A stretch of DNA of 50,354 bases from Bradyrhizobium jicamae (GTDB taxonomy: Bacteria; Pseudomonadota; Alphaproteobacteria; Rhizobiales; Xanthobacteraceae): the NCBI RefSeq assembly GCF_001440395.1, contig NZ_LLXZ01000185.1, positions 304 through 50,657 of the forward strand, given 5' to 3'. Of this stretch, positions 23,889 through 32,216 are shown piece after piece. How positions within the stretch are numbered: the stretch's first letter is position 1; each line of letters starts with the position of its first letter. Under the pieces are notes generated by a model, which saw only the letters and a program-made list of their open reading frames with translations, did not search any database and had not been told where the DNA came from. Made by a program: the position numbers and the translations under genes.

Positions 23889-26042
23889 ATGAATCTCGAT
23901 CGGGCCTTATTCGCATTCACCTTGGCAGTATCGGCAGGTGCGCTCAGCTTGATGCCGCCACCATCCCACGCGCAGCAGCCGGTGGCGGTCGCGATCGACA
24001 ATGACGATATCGGCGGCGTGGTGCGCGGTCCCAACGGGCCGGAGGCCGGCGTCTGGGTCATTGCTGAGACCAATGAGTTGCCGACGAAGTTCGCCAAGAT
24101 CGTCGTCACCGACGATCAGGGGCGCTACGTGATCCCTGACCTGCCACCGAACGTGAACTACACGATCTGGGTCCGCGGCTATGGCCTCGTGGATTCGCCG
24201 AAGCTGCGGGCCAAGCCCGGCCAGCAGGTCAATCTCACGGCCGTCCCGGCGCCGAACGAGGCGGCTGCGGCGCACTACTACTCGGCGATCTACTGGTACA
24301 CGATGATGAAGATCCCGCCGGCGAAGGATTTCGGCGGGACGACCGAGATCCCGAAGGAGATCACACAGGACCTCTGGCGCCAGCGCATGAACAATGTCGA
24401 CTGCATCGGCTGCCATCAGCTCGGCCAGGAATCCACGCGCACGATCCCCGGCGCATTCGGTGAATTCAAATCCGGCGAAGAAGCCTGGATGCGTCGCGTC
24501 TCCGCAGGGCAGACCGGTGAATGGATGGTGAACCGGCTCGCCGGGCAAATGGGCGGCGTGCCATTCAAATATTTCGGCGACTGGACCGACCGGGTCGCGA
24601 AGGGAGAGTTGCCGAAATCCAAGCCGCCGCGGCCGGCCGGCATCGAGCGCAACGTCGTCGTCACGTCCTGGGAATGGGCGACCGAAAAACACTTCGTCCA
24701 CGACCTGATCTCCTCGGACCGGCGCTATCCGACCGTCAACGCTTACGGCCCGCTGTTCGGGGCGAACGAATATTCGTCCGACGACATGCCGATCCTCGAT
24801 CCCAAAACGCACAAGGTGACGTTCTCAAAAATGCCGGTCGCCGATCCCAATGCGCCGGAATCGTTCGGCCCGCCGCTCCATGGCACGGCCCTGCTCAATC
24901 CGGTCAGTCCCTCGGCCTATTGGGGTGACGAAAAGATCTGGAGCCAGCGGACCAACAATCACAACAGCATGTTCGACAGGAAGGGCCGCGTTTGGCTGGC
25001 GGCGGCCGTGCGCGGCATTGAAAATCCGGCGTACTGCAAGAAGGGCTCCGACCACCCGTCGGCGAAGGCCTTCCCGCTCGAACGTTCGGGACGGCAGGTG
25101 ACGGTGTTCGATCCCAAGACCCAGAAGTACAGCTTCGTCGATACCTGCTTCGGCACCCATCACCCGCAATTCGGTTACGATGCCGACGATACGCTGTGGG
25201 TCTCGGGCACCGGCCCGGTCGCTGGCTGGGTCAACACCAAGCAATGGGACGAGACCGGCGACGCCGTCAAAGCACAGGGCTGGGCGCCGTTCGTGCTCGA
25301 CACCAACGGCAACGGCAAGGTCGACGAATACACCGAACCAGGCAAGCCGGCGGAGGCCGGCAAGGACATGCGGGTCGCGGGCTCGGGCCCCTACGCCGTG
25401 ATGCCGCATCCGACCGACGGCTCGGTCTGGTACACCGTCAACGTCTTCGTCGGCCAGCCCGGCTTCATGCGCTTCGATCCGAAGACCAAGCTGTCCGAAT
25501 TCTACGCCATCCCGAAGGAAGGCATCGGCGTTCGCGGCGGCGACATCGACAAGAACGGCGTGCTGTGGGGCTCGGGCTCGAACGGCAGCCTGATCCGCTT
25601 CGATCGCAGCAAATGCAAGGCGCCGCTGAACGGGCCGGAGGCGACCGGCAACCACTGCCCGGAAGGCTTCTCATATTTCAAGTATCCGGGACCCGGCTTC
25701 GAAGGCTTTGAAACCTCCAGCGCCGAGGCGAGCTATTACACCTGGGTCGATCACCACAATACGGTCGGCCTCGGCGAGAACATCCCAATCTCCACTGCCA
25801 ACCTCAACGACGGCTTCGTCGCCTTCAAGGACGGGCAGATGGTGATGCTGCGCATCCCCTATCCGCTCGGCTTCTTCGCCAAGGGCCTCGACGGTCGCAT
25901 CGACGATCCGAACGCGGGATGGAAAGGCCGCGGTCTCTGGAGTTCGAGCGGCGATCGGACGCCGTGGCTGATGGAGGGAGGCAAAGGCTCAAAGCCGCGG
26001 GCGGTGCACATTCAGGTGCGGCCCGATCCGTTGGCAAAGTAA
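23889..26042 (+). CDS. Periplasmic monohaem c protein with carboxypeptidase-regulatory-like domain and beta-propeller
   Basis: 717 residues. Signal peptide 1-28 (cleavage SHA-QQ). At about 40-118 a carboxypeptidase-regulatory-like domain (GVVRGPNGPEAGVWVIAE, TDDQGRYVIPDLP). At 172-176 the haem-binding motif Cys-Ile-Gly-Cys-His, in a cytochrome-c-like segment with a possible distal Met in WMVNRLAGQMGG. From about 250 to the end there are repeated blades with Trp/Asp/Gly motifs (MFDRKGRVWLAA, GYDADDTLWVSG, FDPKTKLSEFYAIP, DIDKNGVLWGSG) resembling streptogramin-lyase/SMP-30-type propellers. The start ATG 23889 has GGGGAGAG upstream. The role is unknown; a haem-dependent periplasmic redox enzyme is the simplest inference. 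Confidence 0.82.
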   Translation: MNLDRALFAFTLAVSAGALSLMPPPSHAQQPVAVAIDNDDIGGVVRGPNGPEAGVWVIAETNELPTKFAKIVVTDDQGRYVIPDLPPNVNYTIWVRGYGLVDSPKLRAKPGQQVNLTAVPAPNEAAAAHYYSAIYWYTMMKIPPAKDFGGTTEIPKEITQDLWRQRMNNVDCIGCHQLGQESTRTIPGAFGEFKSGEEAWMRRVSAGQTGEWMVNRLAGQMGGVPFKYFGDWTDRVAKGELPKSKPPRPAGIERNVVVTSWEWATEKHFVHDLISSDRRYPTVNAYGPLFGANEYSSDDMPILDPKTHKVTFSKMPVADPNAPESFGPPLHGTALLNPVSPSAYWGDEKIWSQRTNNHNSMFDRKGRVWLAAAVRGIENPAYCKKGSDHPSAKAFPLERSGRQVTVFDPKTQKYSFVDTCFGTHHPQFGYDADDTLWVSGTGPVAGWVNTKQWDETGDAVKAQGWAPFVLDTNGNGKVDEYTEPGKPAEAGKDMRVAGSGPYAVMPHPTDGSVWYTVNVFVGQPGFMRFDPKTKLSEFYAIPKEGIGVRGGDIDKNGVLWGSGSNGSLIRFDRSKCKAPLNGPEATGNHCPEGFSYFKYPGPGFEGFETSSAEASYYTWVDHHNTVGLGENIPISTANLNDGFVAFKDGQMVMLRIPYPLGFFAKGLDGRIDDPNAGWKGRGLWSSSGDRTPWLMEGGKGSKPRAVHIQVRPDPLAK

Positions 26043-26048
26043 AGGATT

Positions 26049-26327
26049 CTAGCTGAACAGAAGGGCCGCGCCGGCCACCATCAGCGCGCAGCCGATGAAC
26101 AGAATGGCAGGCCAGCGCATTCTGCGCTGATCATAACGCCCCTGCGCACGGCGCTCGGTGATGAGCGCCATCTCGTATTCTTCCGAGGTCGAGAACATGC
26201 AACCGAAACCGCCGCGGGCGGAGGCTGCGGCCGCTTCGAGCGACATCAGGGCAGCCTGTGGGTTTGGTTGGCGGTGTGAATCCATAAGCAAATGATATGG
26301 ACGGAATGGTAAACGGGAGGTTACCAC
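26049..26327 (-). CDS. Small tail-anchored membrane protein
   Basis: 92 residues with a single C-terminal hydrophobic helix (about 71-91, WPAILFIGCALMVAGAALLF) after a charged cytoplasmic part (EYEMALITERRAQGRYDQRRMR). No family recognised. Start: a GTG ending at 26327 with GGAG a few bases upstream; an ATG at codon 15 is the alternative. A long hairpin (26339-26375) sits just upstream of the ribosome site. It is convergent with the haem protein gene. Confidence 0.55.
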   Translation of the reverse strand: MVTSRLPFRPYHLLMDSHRQPNPQAALMSLEAAAASARGGFGCMFSTSEEYEMALITERRAQGRYDQRRMRWPAILFIGCALMVAGAALLFS

Positions 26328-26338
26328 ACCGTCTCCAT

Positions 26339-26375
26339 CCGGAGATCAATTCAAAAGTTTTGAATTAGTCTCCGG
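26339..26375. promoter_or_regulatory. Long near-perfect inverted repeat between TctC gene and small membrane protein
   Basis: CCGGAGA and AATTCAAAA on the left pair with TTTTGAATT and TCTCCGG on the right, with one G-U pair, one mismatch and a one-base centre. It is 50 bp past the TctC stop and immediately upstream of the small membrane protein's ribosome site. No T-run follows, so an operator or leader hairpin is as likely as a terminator. Confidence 0.6.
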
Positions 26376-26424
26376 ACGTATCGCCTTGTTCGTACGCGAT
26401 GTTTGCGAAAGCGCCGATAGCGCC

Positions 26425-27393
26425 CTACTCCAGCTTGATGTTGGCGGCCTCGATGACCTTCTTCCACCGCGCCGTCTCGGACGCGATGTAGGCCGCGAAC
26501 GCCTGGGAATCGAGCGCCATGGCATCGGCGCCGAGTTCGGCCATCTTCTGCACCGTCTCCGGCTGCTGCATGAACGCCCGGATCTCCGCCGACAGCTTTT
26601 CGACGATCGGCTTCGGCGTGGCGGCGGGAACGAAGAAGCCGTGCCAGGCGACCGCCTCGAAGCCGGGCAGATGCTCGGCGACGGTGGGAAGGTTCGGATC
26701 GAACGAGGCGCGCTTGGGCGTCGCAGCCGCGATCAGCGCAAGCTTGCCATCCTTGGCTTGGGGCAGAAGCAGCGGCACGTTGTCGAAGGCAAGGTCGATC
26801 TGGCCGCTGATCAGATCCGTCAGCATCGTGCTCGAGCCCTTGTAGGGCACATGCACCATCTTGGTACCGGTCATCTGCTGGAACAACTCCGCCGCGAGAT
26901 GCTGCGAGGTGCCGACGCCAGCCGAACCGAACGAGACCTTGTCCGGGTTGGCCTTCAGGTACGCGATCAGATCCGGCAGCGTCCGCGCCTTGATCTTGTC
27001 GGGATTGACGACGAGCACGTTGGGAACCATGCTGATCTGGACGATCGGCTGCAGATCCTTGTCGGGCTGATAGCTGAGCTTCGGACCGTACAGCGACGGG
27101 TTGATCGCCAGCGCAGACGTGCTGGCGAGGCCCAGGGTCAAGCCATCAGGCGCCGAGCGCGCCAGCCGCGTGACACCGACGATGCTGCCGGCGCCGCCGA
27201 CATTTTCGACCACGAACGGCTTGCCGAGCTTGGCCTGAAGATGATTGGCGACCATGCGCGCGAAGATATCGGCGGTGCCGCCGGCGGCGAAGGGAACGAT
27301 CACGCTCACCTGCCTGGAGGGATACGCGTCCTCCCCCTTCGCGGGAGCCGTCAGCAGCATCGCCGACGCAAGAATAAGCCACATTGATCTCAT
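26425..27393 (-). CDS. Tripartite tricarboxylate transporter (TctC/Bug) binding protein
   Basis: A 322-residue periplasmic receptor with a signal peptide (about 1-20, cleavage near KGE). Family marks: the Bug-type SVIVPFAAGGTADIFARMVA, NVGGAGSIVGV, GTSQHLAAELFQQMTG, HVPYKGSSTMLTDLISGQID and PGFEAVAWHGFFVP. Bug proteins capture carboxylates by water-bridged contacts. Last gene of the six-gene acid-sugar operon, 54 bp after the alcohol dehydrogenase, with GAGGAA upstream of its ATG. The TctA/TctB membrane partners are not in the window, so it must share permeases encoded elsewhere. It may import the substrate of the pathway. Confidence 0.92.
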   Translation of the reverse strand: MRSMWLILASAMLLTAPAKGEDAYPSRQVSVIVPFAAGGTADIFARMVANHLQAKLGKPFVVENVGGAGSIVGVTRLARSAPDGLTLGLASTSALAINPSLYGPKLSYQPDKDLQPIVQISMVPNVLVVNPDKIKARTLPDLIAYLKANPDKVSFGSAGVGTSQHLAAELFQQMTGTKMVHVPYKGSSTMLTDLISGQIDLAFDNVPLLLPQAKDGKLALIAAATPKRASFDPNLPTVAEHLPGFEAVAWHGFFVPAATPKPIVEKLSAEIRAFMQQPETVQKMAELGADAMALDSQAFAAYIASETARWKKVIEAANIKLE

Positions 27394-27447
27394 CGAAGTT
27401 TCCTCTGCTTGTTATTGGTTACTGCCGCCCTACCCGTAGCGAGTTGG

Positions 27448-28578
27448 CTAAAATGCCGTCTCGTACATCTTCAAAATTTCGTCGCGGGAGAGATCGCGCG
27501 GATTGTTGTCGAGCAGGCGGCGAATGGCATGCGCCTCATCAGCCATGGCGCCGAGATCGTCCCTGGGCACGCCGAGCGCGGACAGGCGCATCTCGATGCC
27601 GAGATCGGCACAGAATTGATAGGTGGCGTCGAACGCGGCCGCGGGAACGTTGCGTTCCGGCAGGCCGAGCGCATGCAGCACCGCGACCGTCTTTACCGAC
27701 GTCTCCGGCATGTTGAACGCCAGCGTATGCGGAAAGATCACCGCGCAGGCGAGGCCATGCGCCACATGGTGCCGCGTGCCGAGCGGATAGGCCACGGCAT
27801 GACCGGCCGTCGTATTCACGGGGCCGAGGCAATAGCCGCCATAGAGCGACGCCAGCGCCAGGCCCGCACGGGCCTCGCGATCGCTGCCGTCGGCAACGGC
27901 GCGCCGCAGGTAGCGTCCGACCAGCCGCGCCCCGTCGATCGCGTAGAGGTCGATCGCGGGATGCGCCTTGCGGCTGGTGTAGGCCTCGACGCAATGTGCC
28001 AGCGCGTCGACACCGGTTGCCGCCGTGACATCCCGCGGCACGGTCATCGTCAGGTCGGGATCGACGATGGCGATATCGGCCAGCATGAAGCGGCTCTGCA
28101 CCGCGAGCTTGTTGCGGCTCGCCGGATCGGTGACGAGCGCGCGGGTGCCGGCTTCGCTGCCGGTCCCCGAGGTGGTCGGAATCTGCATCAGCGCGACGCT
28201 ACGGCCGCCAACCTTCTCGGCGCCCACGATGTCGGCAAAGGCCGCTTCACCCGTGCAGAGCACGGCGACCAGCTTGGCGAGATCCATCGCGCTGCCGCCG
28301 CCGAAACCGACGATGAGGTCGGGCGCGGCCTCGCGCGCCATCGCCACCGCCTTTTCGAGGTTGGGCAAATCCGGCTCGGGCTTCACGTCGCCGAACACCT
28401 TGACGGCACCCGGCAGTGCCAGCTGGTCGACGCGGCGCGCGTTGAAGGGATCCGAGATTACCAATGGCCGTCGCGCGCCGATCCGCTCCGCGAAGCGCGC
28501 TGCCGCGGCGATGGTCCCACATCCGAACTCGACGGTGGTGGGACGAAGGATTTCGATCGGCGTGAAGGAATTGGTCAT
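27448..28578 (-). CDS. Iron-containing alcohol dehydrogenase / maleylacetate-reductase-like
   Basis: 376 residues of the group III (Fe-dependent) dehydrogenase family. N-terminal NAD(P) domain with VGFGGGSAMDLAKLVA and the TTSGTGSEAGTRA turn. The metal site is Asp in LADIAIVDPDL plus His in VDALAHCVEAY, His in NTTAGHAVAYPLG and His in HHVAHGLACAVIFPH. It reduces or oxidises short-chain aldehydes/alcohols or, in some members, maleylacetate. Position 11 bp after the PdxA2-like gene suggests action on an aldehyde or 2-hydroxyacid arising in the same pathway; the substrate is inferred only. Confidence 0.88.
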   Translation of the reverse strand: MTNSFTPIEILRPTTVEFGCGTIAAAARFAERIGARRPLVISDPFNARRVDQLALPGAVKVFGDVKPEPDLPNLEKAVAMAREAAPDLIVGFGGGSAMDLAKLVAVLCTGEAAFADIVGAEKVGGRSVALMQIPTTSGTGSEAGTRALVTDPASRNKLAVQSRFMLADIAIVDPDLTMTVPRDVTAATGVDALAHCVEAYTSRKAHPAIDLYAIDGARLVGRYLRRAVADGSDREARAGLALASLYGGYCLGPVNTTAGHAVAYPLGTRHHVAHGLACAVIFPHTLAFNMPETSVKTVAVLHALGLPERNVPAAAFDATYQFCADLGIEMRLSALGVPRDDLGAMADEAHAIRRLLDNNPRDLSRDEILKMYETAF

Positions 28579-28589
28579 TGGACGTCCGG

Positions 28590-29630
28590 CTATTGCTTGG
28601 AAGATGGAGAAATGCCGCCGGCCAGGCGCTCGGCGTAGTCGATGGCCTCGATCAGGCTGTGCTCGTTGGCGATGCCTTTACCTGCGATGTCGAAGGCGGT
28701 GCCGTGGTCGACGGAGGTCCGGATGATCGGCAAGCCCAGCGTGATGTTGACGCCGGAAAGCTCCTGCCAGCGGCCGGTCGCGGGATCGACCTGGAAGCCG
28801 AGCAGCTTTACCGGGATGTGTCCCTGGTCGTGATACATCGCGACCGCGGCGTCGAACTGGCCGGCGCGAAGCTTGACGAAGATGGTATCGCCGGGCACCG
28901 GGCCGACGACATCGAGGCCATCGGCAACCGCCTTGGCGATGGTCGGCGCCGAGACGTCGATATCCTGCCGGCCGAACAATCCGCCTTCGCCGGCATGCGG
29001 ATTGAGCGCCGCAATGGCGATCTTCGGGCGCGCGATGCCAAGCCGCAACAATGCGTCGTTGGTGAGGTCGATCACCTGGCGCAGCCGCTCCGGGGTCAAT
29101 CGCTTCGGCACGTCCTCCAGCGCCACATGGGTCGAGACATGGCTGACGCGCATGTTGCCATGGGCCAGCAGCATCACCGAGCCGCGCACGCCGGTGAGAT
29201 GCGCCAGCATCTCGGTGTGTCCCGGATAGTGGAAGCCCGCCTTGTTGAGCGCTTCCTTGTTCAAGGGCGCCGTGACGATCGCTGCGGTCCGGCCAGCCTG
29301 CGTCAGCCGCACGCCCTGCTCCACTGCCTTGTACGCGAAGCGTCCGCCATCGGCGCTCAGCACGCCCGGGTGGATCGGCGTGCCTTCGGCGTCGGCTTGC
29401 AGAAAGCAGAGGTTGGGCCAGTCGCGGTCGTCAGCGTTCACTTGCGGAATCGCAACGCTGGCGCCGAGCGCAGCCTTGGCGCCCTCCAGAGCGACGCTGC
29501 TGCCGATGATCAGCAGGCGCAGATCGCCCTTTGCGATCCGCTCCTGCAATCCGATGCAGGCCTTGACGATGATCTCGGGACCAATCCCGGCCGGGTCGCC
29601 CATGGTGATCGCAAGATGGCGAGAGGTCAT
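28590..29630 (-). CDS. pdxA2: PdxA2-like 4-phospho-acid-sugar dehydrogenase
   Basis: 346 residues of the PdxA family. Signatures: the N-terminal ITMGDPAGIGPEI, the metal/substrate region VTAPLNKEALNKAGFHYPGHTEML, NPHAGEGGLFG and MYHDQGHIPVKLLGF. True PdxA makes the vitamin B6 precursor. PdxA2 members encoded beside a DUF1537 kinase instead oxidise 4-phospho-D-threonate or a similar acid sugar with decarboxylation to dihydroxyacetone phosphate. Here the kinase gene overlaps the start by ATGA, so the catabolic role is strongly favoured. The distinction rests on context, not on a residue I can point to. Confidence 0.85.
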   Translation of the reverse strand: MTSRHLAITMGDPAGIGPEIIVKACIGLQERIAKGDLRLLIIGSSVALEGAKAALGASVAIPQVNADDRDWPNLCFLQADAEGTPIHPGVLSADGGRFAYKAVEQGVRLTQAGRTAAIVTAPLNKEALNKAGFHYPGHTEMLAHLTGVRGSVMLLAHGNMRVSHVSTHVALEDVPKRLTPERLRQVIDLTNDALLRLGIARPKIAIAALNPHAGEGGLFGRQDIDVSAPTIAKAVADGLDVVGPVPGDTIFVKLRAGQFDAAVAMYHDQGHIPVKLLGFQVDPATGRWQELSGVNITLGLPIIRTSVDHGTAFDIAGKGIANEHSLIEAIDYAERLAGGISPSSKQ

Positions 29631-30745
29631 GTCAGTTTCCCTGTGCTGAGCAATTGATTGTCATGGAGCAGATCGCGCCATAGCTCCCTTGTACCAAACG
29701 CTCCGGATTTGGAGATCACGTCAACGCCGGCCCAGCGGCCGCCCTGCAGAATCGAGCGCGGCAGCCCCGGCACGAGCCGTCCGTTGACCTGCAACGCCTG
29801 TGCACCAAGCGCGACACAGACCGCCTTCAACGTCTCGCCACCCGCAACGATCAGCGTGCCGGGCGCATCAAGCGCTGCCATCAGCGCGGTCATTTCGCGC
29901 GCGATCCGCCGGGCGGCCTCGGCGCGCGACAGGCCTTCGGCAAGCGAAAACTTGACCAACGCCACGCCGTCGTCGGCAAGCTTGCGCTGCACCCGCGCCG
30001 CACCTCCGGCCTCGCCTTCGGCAAGCGCGACGAAAGCCTCGCCGCACGCCTCAAGCTGGGATGCGGTAACGACCTGATCGGAGCCAAAAAAACCGAGCAC
30101 TGGCTTCTTCAAACGTCGAGATACCTCGGCACGGCTGCCACGCGCCAGGGCACCGGCCAATCCGCCGCTCCCGCACCACAGGACGGGCGCGGCCAGCCGC
30201 CGTCCCATCTCGACTACGTGATCGAGGTCGCTGTCGCTCTCCGCGTCGAAAATCTGAACGCCGCCATGTGACAGCGTATCGAGTCGGCCTTGCCGGGCGT
30301 CGATGCGTTCCGCGTGGAGTTGGGCCAGAAGGTTGGCGCCGACCGGATACCAGTCTCCCTCCGGCGTGCGTGCGAATTGCTGACCGTCGCAGGTGCGGCG
30401 ACCCTGGTACTCGAAGGCCGGCGCAACAACGCACGCTGCCCAATGACCGCTGCGCAGGCAGGCGCCGAGTTCGGCGGCCCACGCGCCGCGCAACAGGCTA
30501 TCGACCTTCTTGTAGGCAATCGTGCCTTCACCAAGCAGCGGCGCCAGCCGTTCGACGATCTCGACGCTCTCTGCCTTGGCAAGCTCGCGCGTTCCGCTAT
30601 CGATCGCAAGACTTCGCGACTTGTCTGTCGAGAGCGCCACCGGCCAGGTCACGTCGAACGGTCCGCACAGCCCGACGAACTCGGCCGCGGTGTCGAGCGC
30701 ACCGGTGAGGTCGTCGGCGAGGAGGCGGACGCTCGTCATCGTCAT
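29627..30745 (-). CDS. Four-carbon acid sugar kinase (DUF1537 family)
   Basis: 372 residues. Family marks: the N-terminal LADDLTGALDTAAEFVG with the substrate Asp pair, KKVDSLLRGAWAAELGA, and the C-terminal nucleotide-binding part LIVAGGETLKAVCVALGAQ...VNGRLVPGLPRSI. DUF1537 proteins are known ATP-dependent kinases of D-threonate, L-threonate or D-erythronate. It overlaps both neighbours by 4 bases (FAD dehydrogenase upstream, PdxA2 downstream), so the pair is translationally coupled. Stereochemistry of the substrate cannot be told from the sequence. Confidence 0.9.
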   Translation of the reverse strand: MTMTSVRLLADDLTGALDTAAEFVGLCGPFDVTWPVALSTDKSRSLAIDSGTRELAKAESVEIVERLAPLLGEGTIAYKKVDSLLRGAWAAELGACLRSGHWAACVVAPAFEYQGRRTCDGQQFARTPEGDWYPVGANLLAQLHAERIDARQGRLDTLSHGGVQIFDAESDSDLDHVVEMGRRLAAPVLWCGSGGLAGALARGSRAEVSRRLKKPVLGFFGSDQVVTASQLEACGEAFVALAEGEAGGAARVQRKLADDGVALVKFSLAEGLSRAEAARRIAREMTALMAALDAPGTLIVAGGETLKAVCVALGAQALQVNGRLVPGLPRSILQGGRWAGVDVISKSGAFGTRELWRDLLHDNQLLSTGKLT

Positions 30746-32190
30746 GCCGCTCCTGCGCGCTTGTTCGCGAAGATCTTGTCCGGATTCATCAGGCCGTTCG
30801 GGTCGAGCAGTTGCTTGACGCCGCGCATCAGGTCGATATCGAGCGGATCGGCCACGCGCGCGAGCCGGCCGCGATTGGTGATCCCGATGCCGTGCTCGGC
30901 GCTGATGGCGCCACCCTGCGCCGCCGTCTCGTTGTCGACGATCTCGTTGATCTCCGCCACCAGGTCAGCCGTCGTCGCGGGGTCGCTGCACCGATCGCGG
31001 TCGATCAGGGCGACCACGTGAATATTGCCGTCGCCGATATGGCCGTGCATCACCACGCGCGCATGCGGGACGGCCGCCATAATCCTGGCCTCGACATTGG
31101 TGACGAACGCGGCCTGCCGCTCCAGCGGAACCACGCTGTCGTGCGACACTACATAGCCGCTGCGCTTGTTGCCTTCGGACACGCTGTGCCGCACCGCCCA
31201 GATCGCCTTCGCCTGCGCGAGGCTCGATGCGAGCACGGCATCTTCGGCAAGGCCCGCATCCATCGCGTCCGACAGCACGGTGGCCAAGGGATCGTTGAGG
31301 TCGATCCCGGCCAGCGTGTCGGTCAGTTCGACGATCAGGTACCACGGCGTGGTGAGTTCGAAGGGAATGGTGACATGCGGCACGGTCTCGGCGATCGCCT
31401 CGATCTGGCTCCGCGACATGATTTCAAGGCTGCCGAGCCGGTCGCCGACCGCACCGCGCAGGCGCTGCATGATCTGCAGGGCCTGCTCGACGTTCTGCAG
31501 CTTGAGCAGCGCCAGAGCCGAGCTGCGCGGCGGCGCAAACAGTTTCAGCACCGCGGCCGTGACAATGCCGAGCGTCCCCTCCGCACCGATGAAGAGCTGC
31601 TTGAGCGCATAACCCGTGTTGTCCTTGCGCAGCGCGCGCAGGCCGTTGAAGATGCGTCCGTCCGGCAGCACCACTTCCAGCCCGAGCACCAGATCGCGCA
31701 TCGGTCCGTAGCGCAGCACCGCCGTGCCGCCGGCATTGGTGGAGATATTGCCGCCGATCTGGCAGGAGCCCTCGGCGCCGAGGCTCAACGGAAAATAACG
31801 GTCCACCGCCGTGGCCGCGGCCTGCACCTCGGCGAGGATGCAGCCGGCCTCAACTGTAATGGTGTTGGCGAGCGGGCTGACATCACGCACGCGCCGCAGG
31901 CGGTCGAGCCGGATTACGACATTGAACGCGCCGTCGTCAGGTGTGGCGGCGCCGCACATGCCGGTGTTGCCACCCTGGGGGACGATAGAGAGCCGCTTGT
32001 CGACACAATAGCGGACGACCGCGGCCACCTCGGCGGTCGAGCCGGGCTTGACGACCGCAACAGCATGGCCGCGATAGCGTCCGCGCCAGTCCACCACATA
32101 GGCCTCCTGATCACCGGTGGAATCGATGACGTAATTGTCGCCGACGATCGCCTTCAATTCAGCAAGCACATCCTGGAAGGATTCGGGCAT
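30742..32190 (-). CDS. FAD-linked 2-hydroxyacid dehydrogenase
   Basis: 482 residues of the VAO/PCMH flavoprotein family (FAD_binding_4 plus FAD-oxidase C). FAD contacts: VPQGGNTGMCGAATPDDG, SLGAEGSCQIGGNISTNAGG and GPMRDLVLGLEVVLPDGR. Metal/substrate region: HARVVMHGHIGDGNIHVVALI and ISAEHGIGITNRGRL. Closest in form to D-lactate and D-2-hydroxyglutarate dehydrogenases, which pass electrons to quinone or cytochrome c. The ATG ends at 32190 behind GAGGCGATCCG; a longer frame to 32313 overlaps the previous gene. Probably oxidises a 2-hydroxyacid substrate or intermediate of the acid-sugar pathway. Confidence 0.9.
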   Translation of the reverse strand: MPESFQDVLAELKAIVGDNYVIDSTGDQEAYVVDWRGRYRGHAVAVVKPGSTAEVAAVVRYCVDKRLSIVPQGGNTGMCGAATPDDGAFNVVIRLDRLRRVRDVSPLANTITVEAGCILAEVQAAATAVDRYFPLSLGAEGSCQIGGNISTNAGGTAVLRYGPMRDLVLGLEVVLPDGRIFNGLRALRKDNTGYALKQLFIGAEGTLGIVTAAVLKLFAPPRSSALALLKLQNVEQALQIMQRLRGAVGDRLGSLEIMSRSQIEAIAETVPHVTIPFELTTPWYLIVELTDTLAGIDLNDPLATVLSDAMDAGLAEDAVLASSLAQAKAIWAVRHSVSEGNKRSGYVVSHDSVVPLERQAAFVTNVEARIMAAVPHARVVMHGHIGDGNIHVVALIDRDRCSDPATTADLVAEINEIVDNETAAQGGAISAEHGIGITNRGRLARVADPLDIDLMRGVKQLLDPNGLMNPDKIFANKRAGAA

Positions 32191-32216
32191 CGGATCGCCT
32201 CGTCGCCGGCGTCGCG

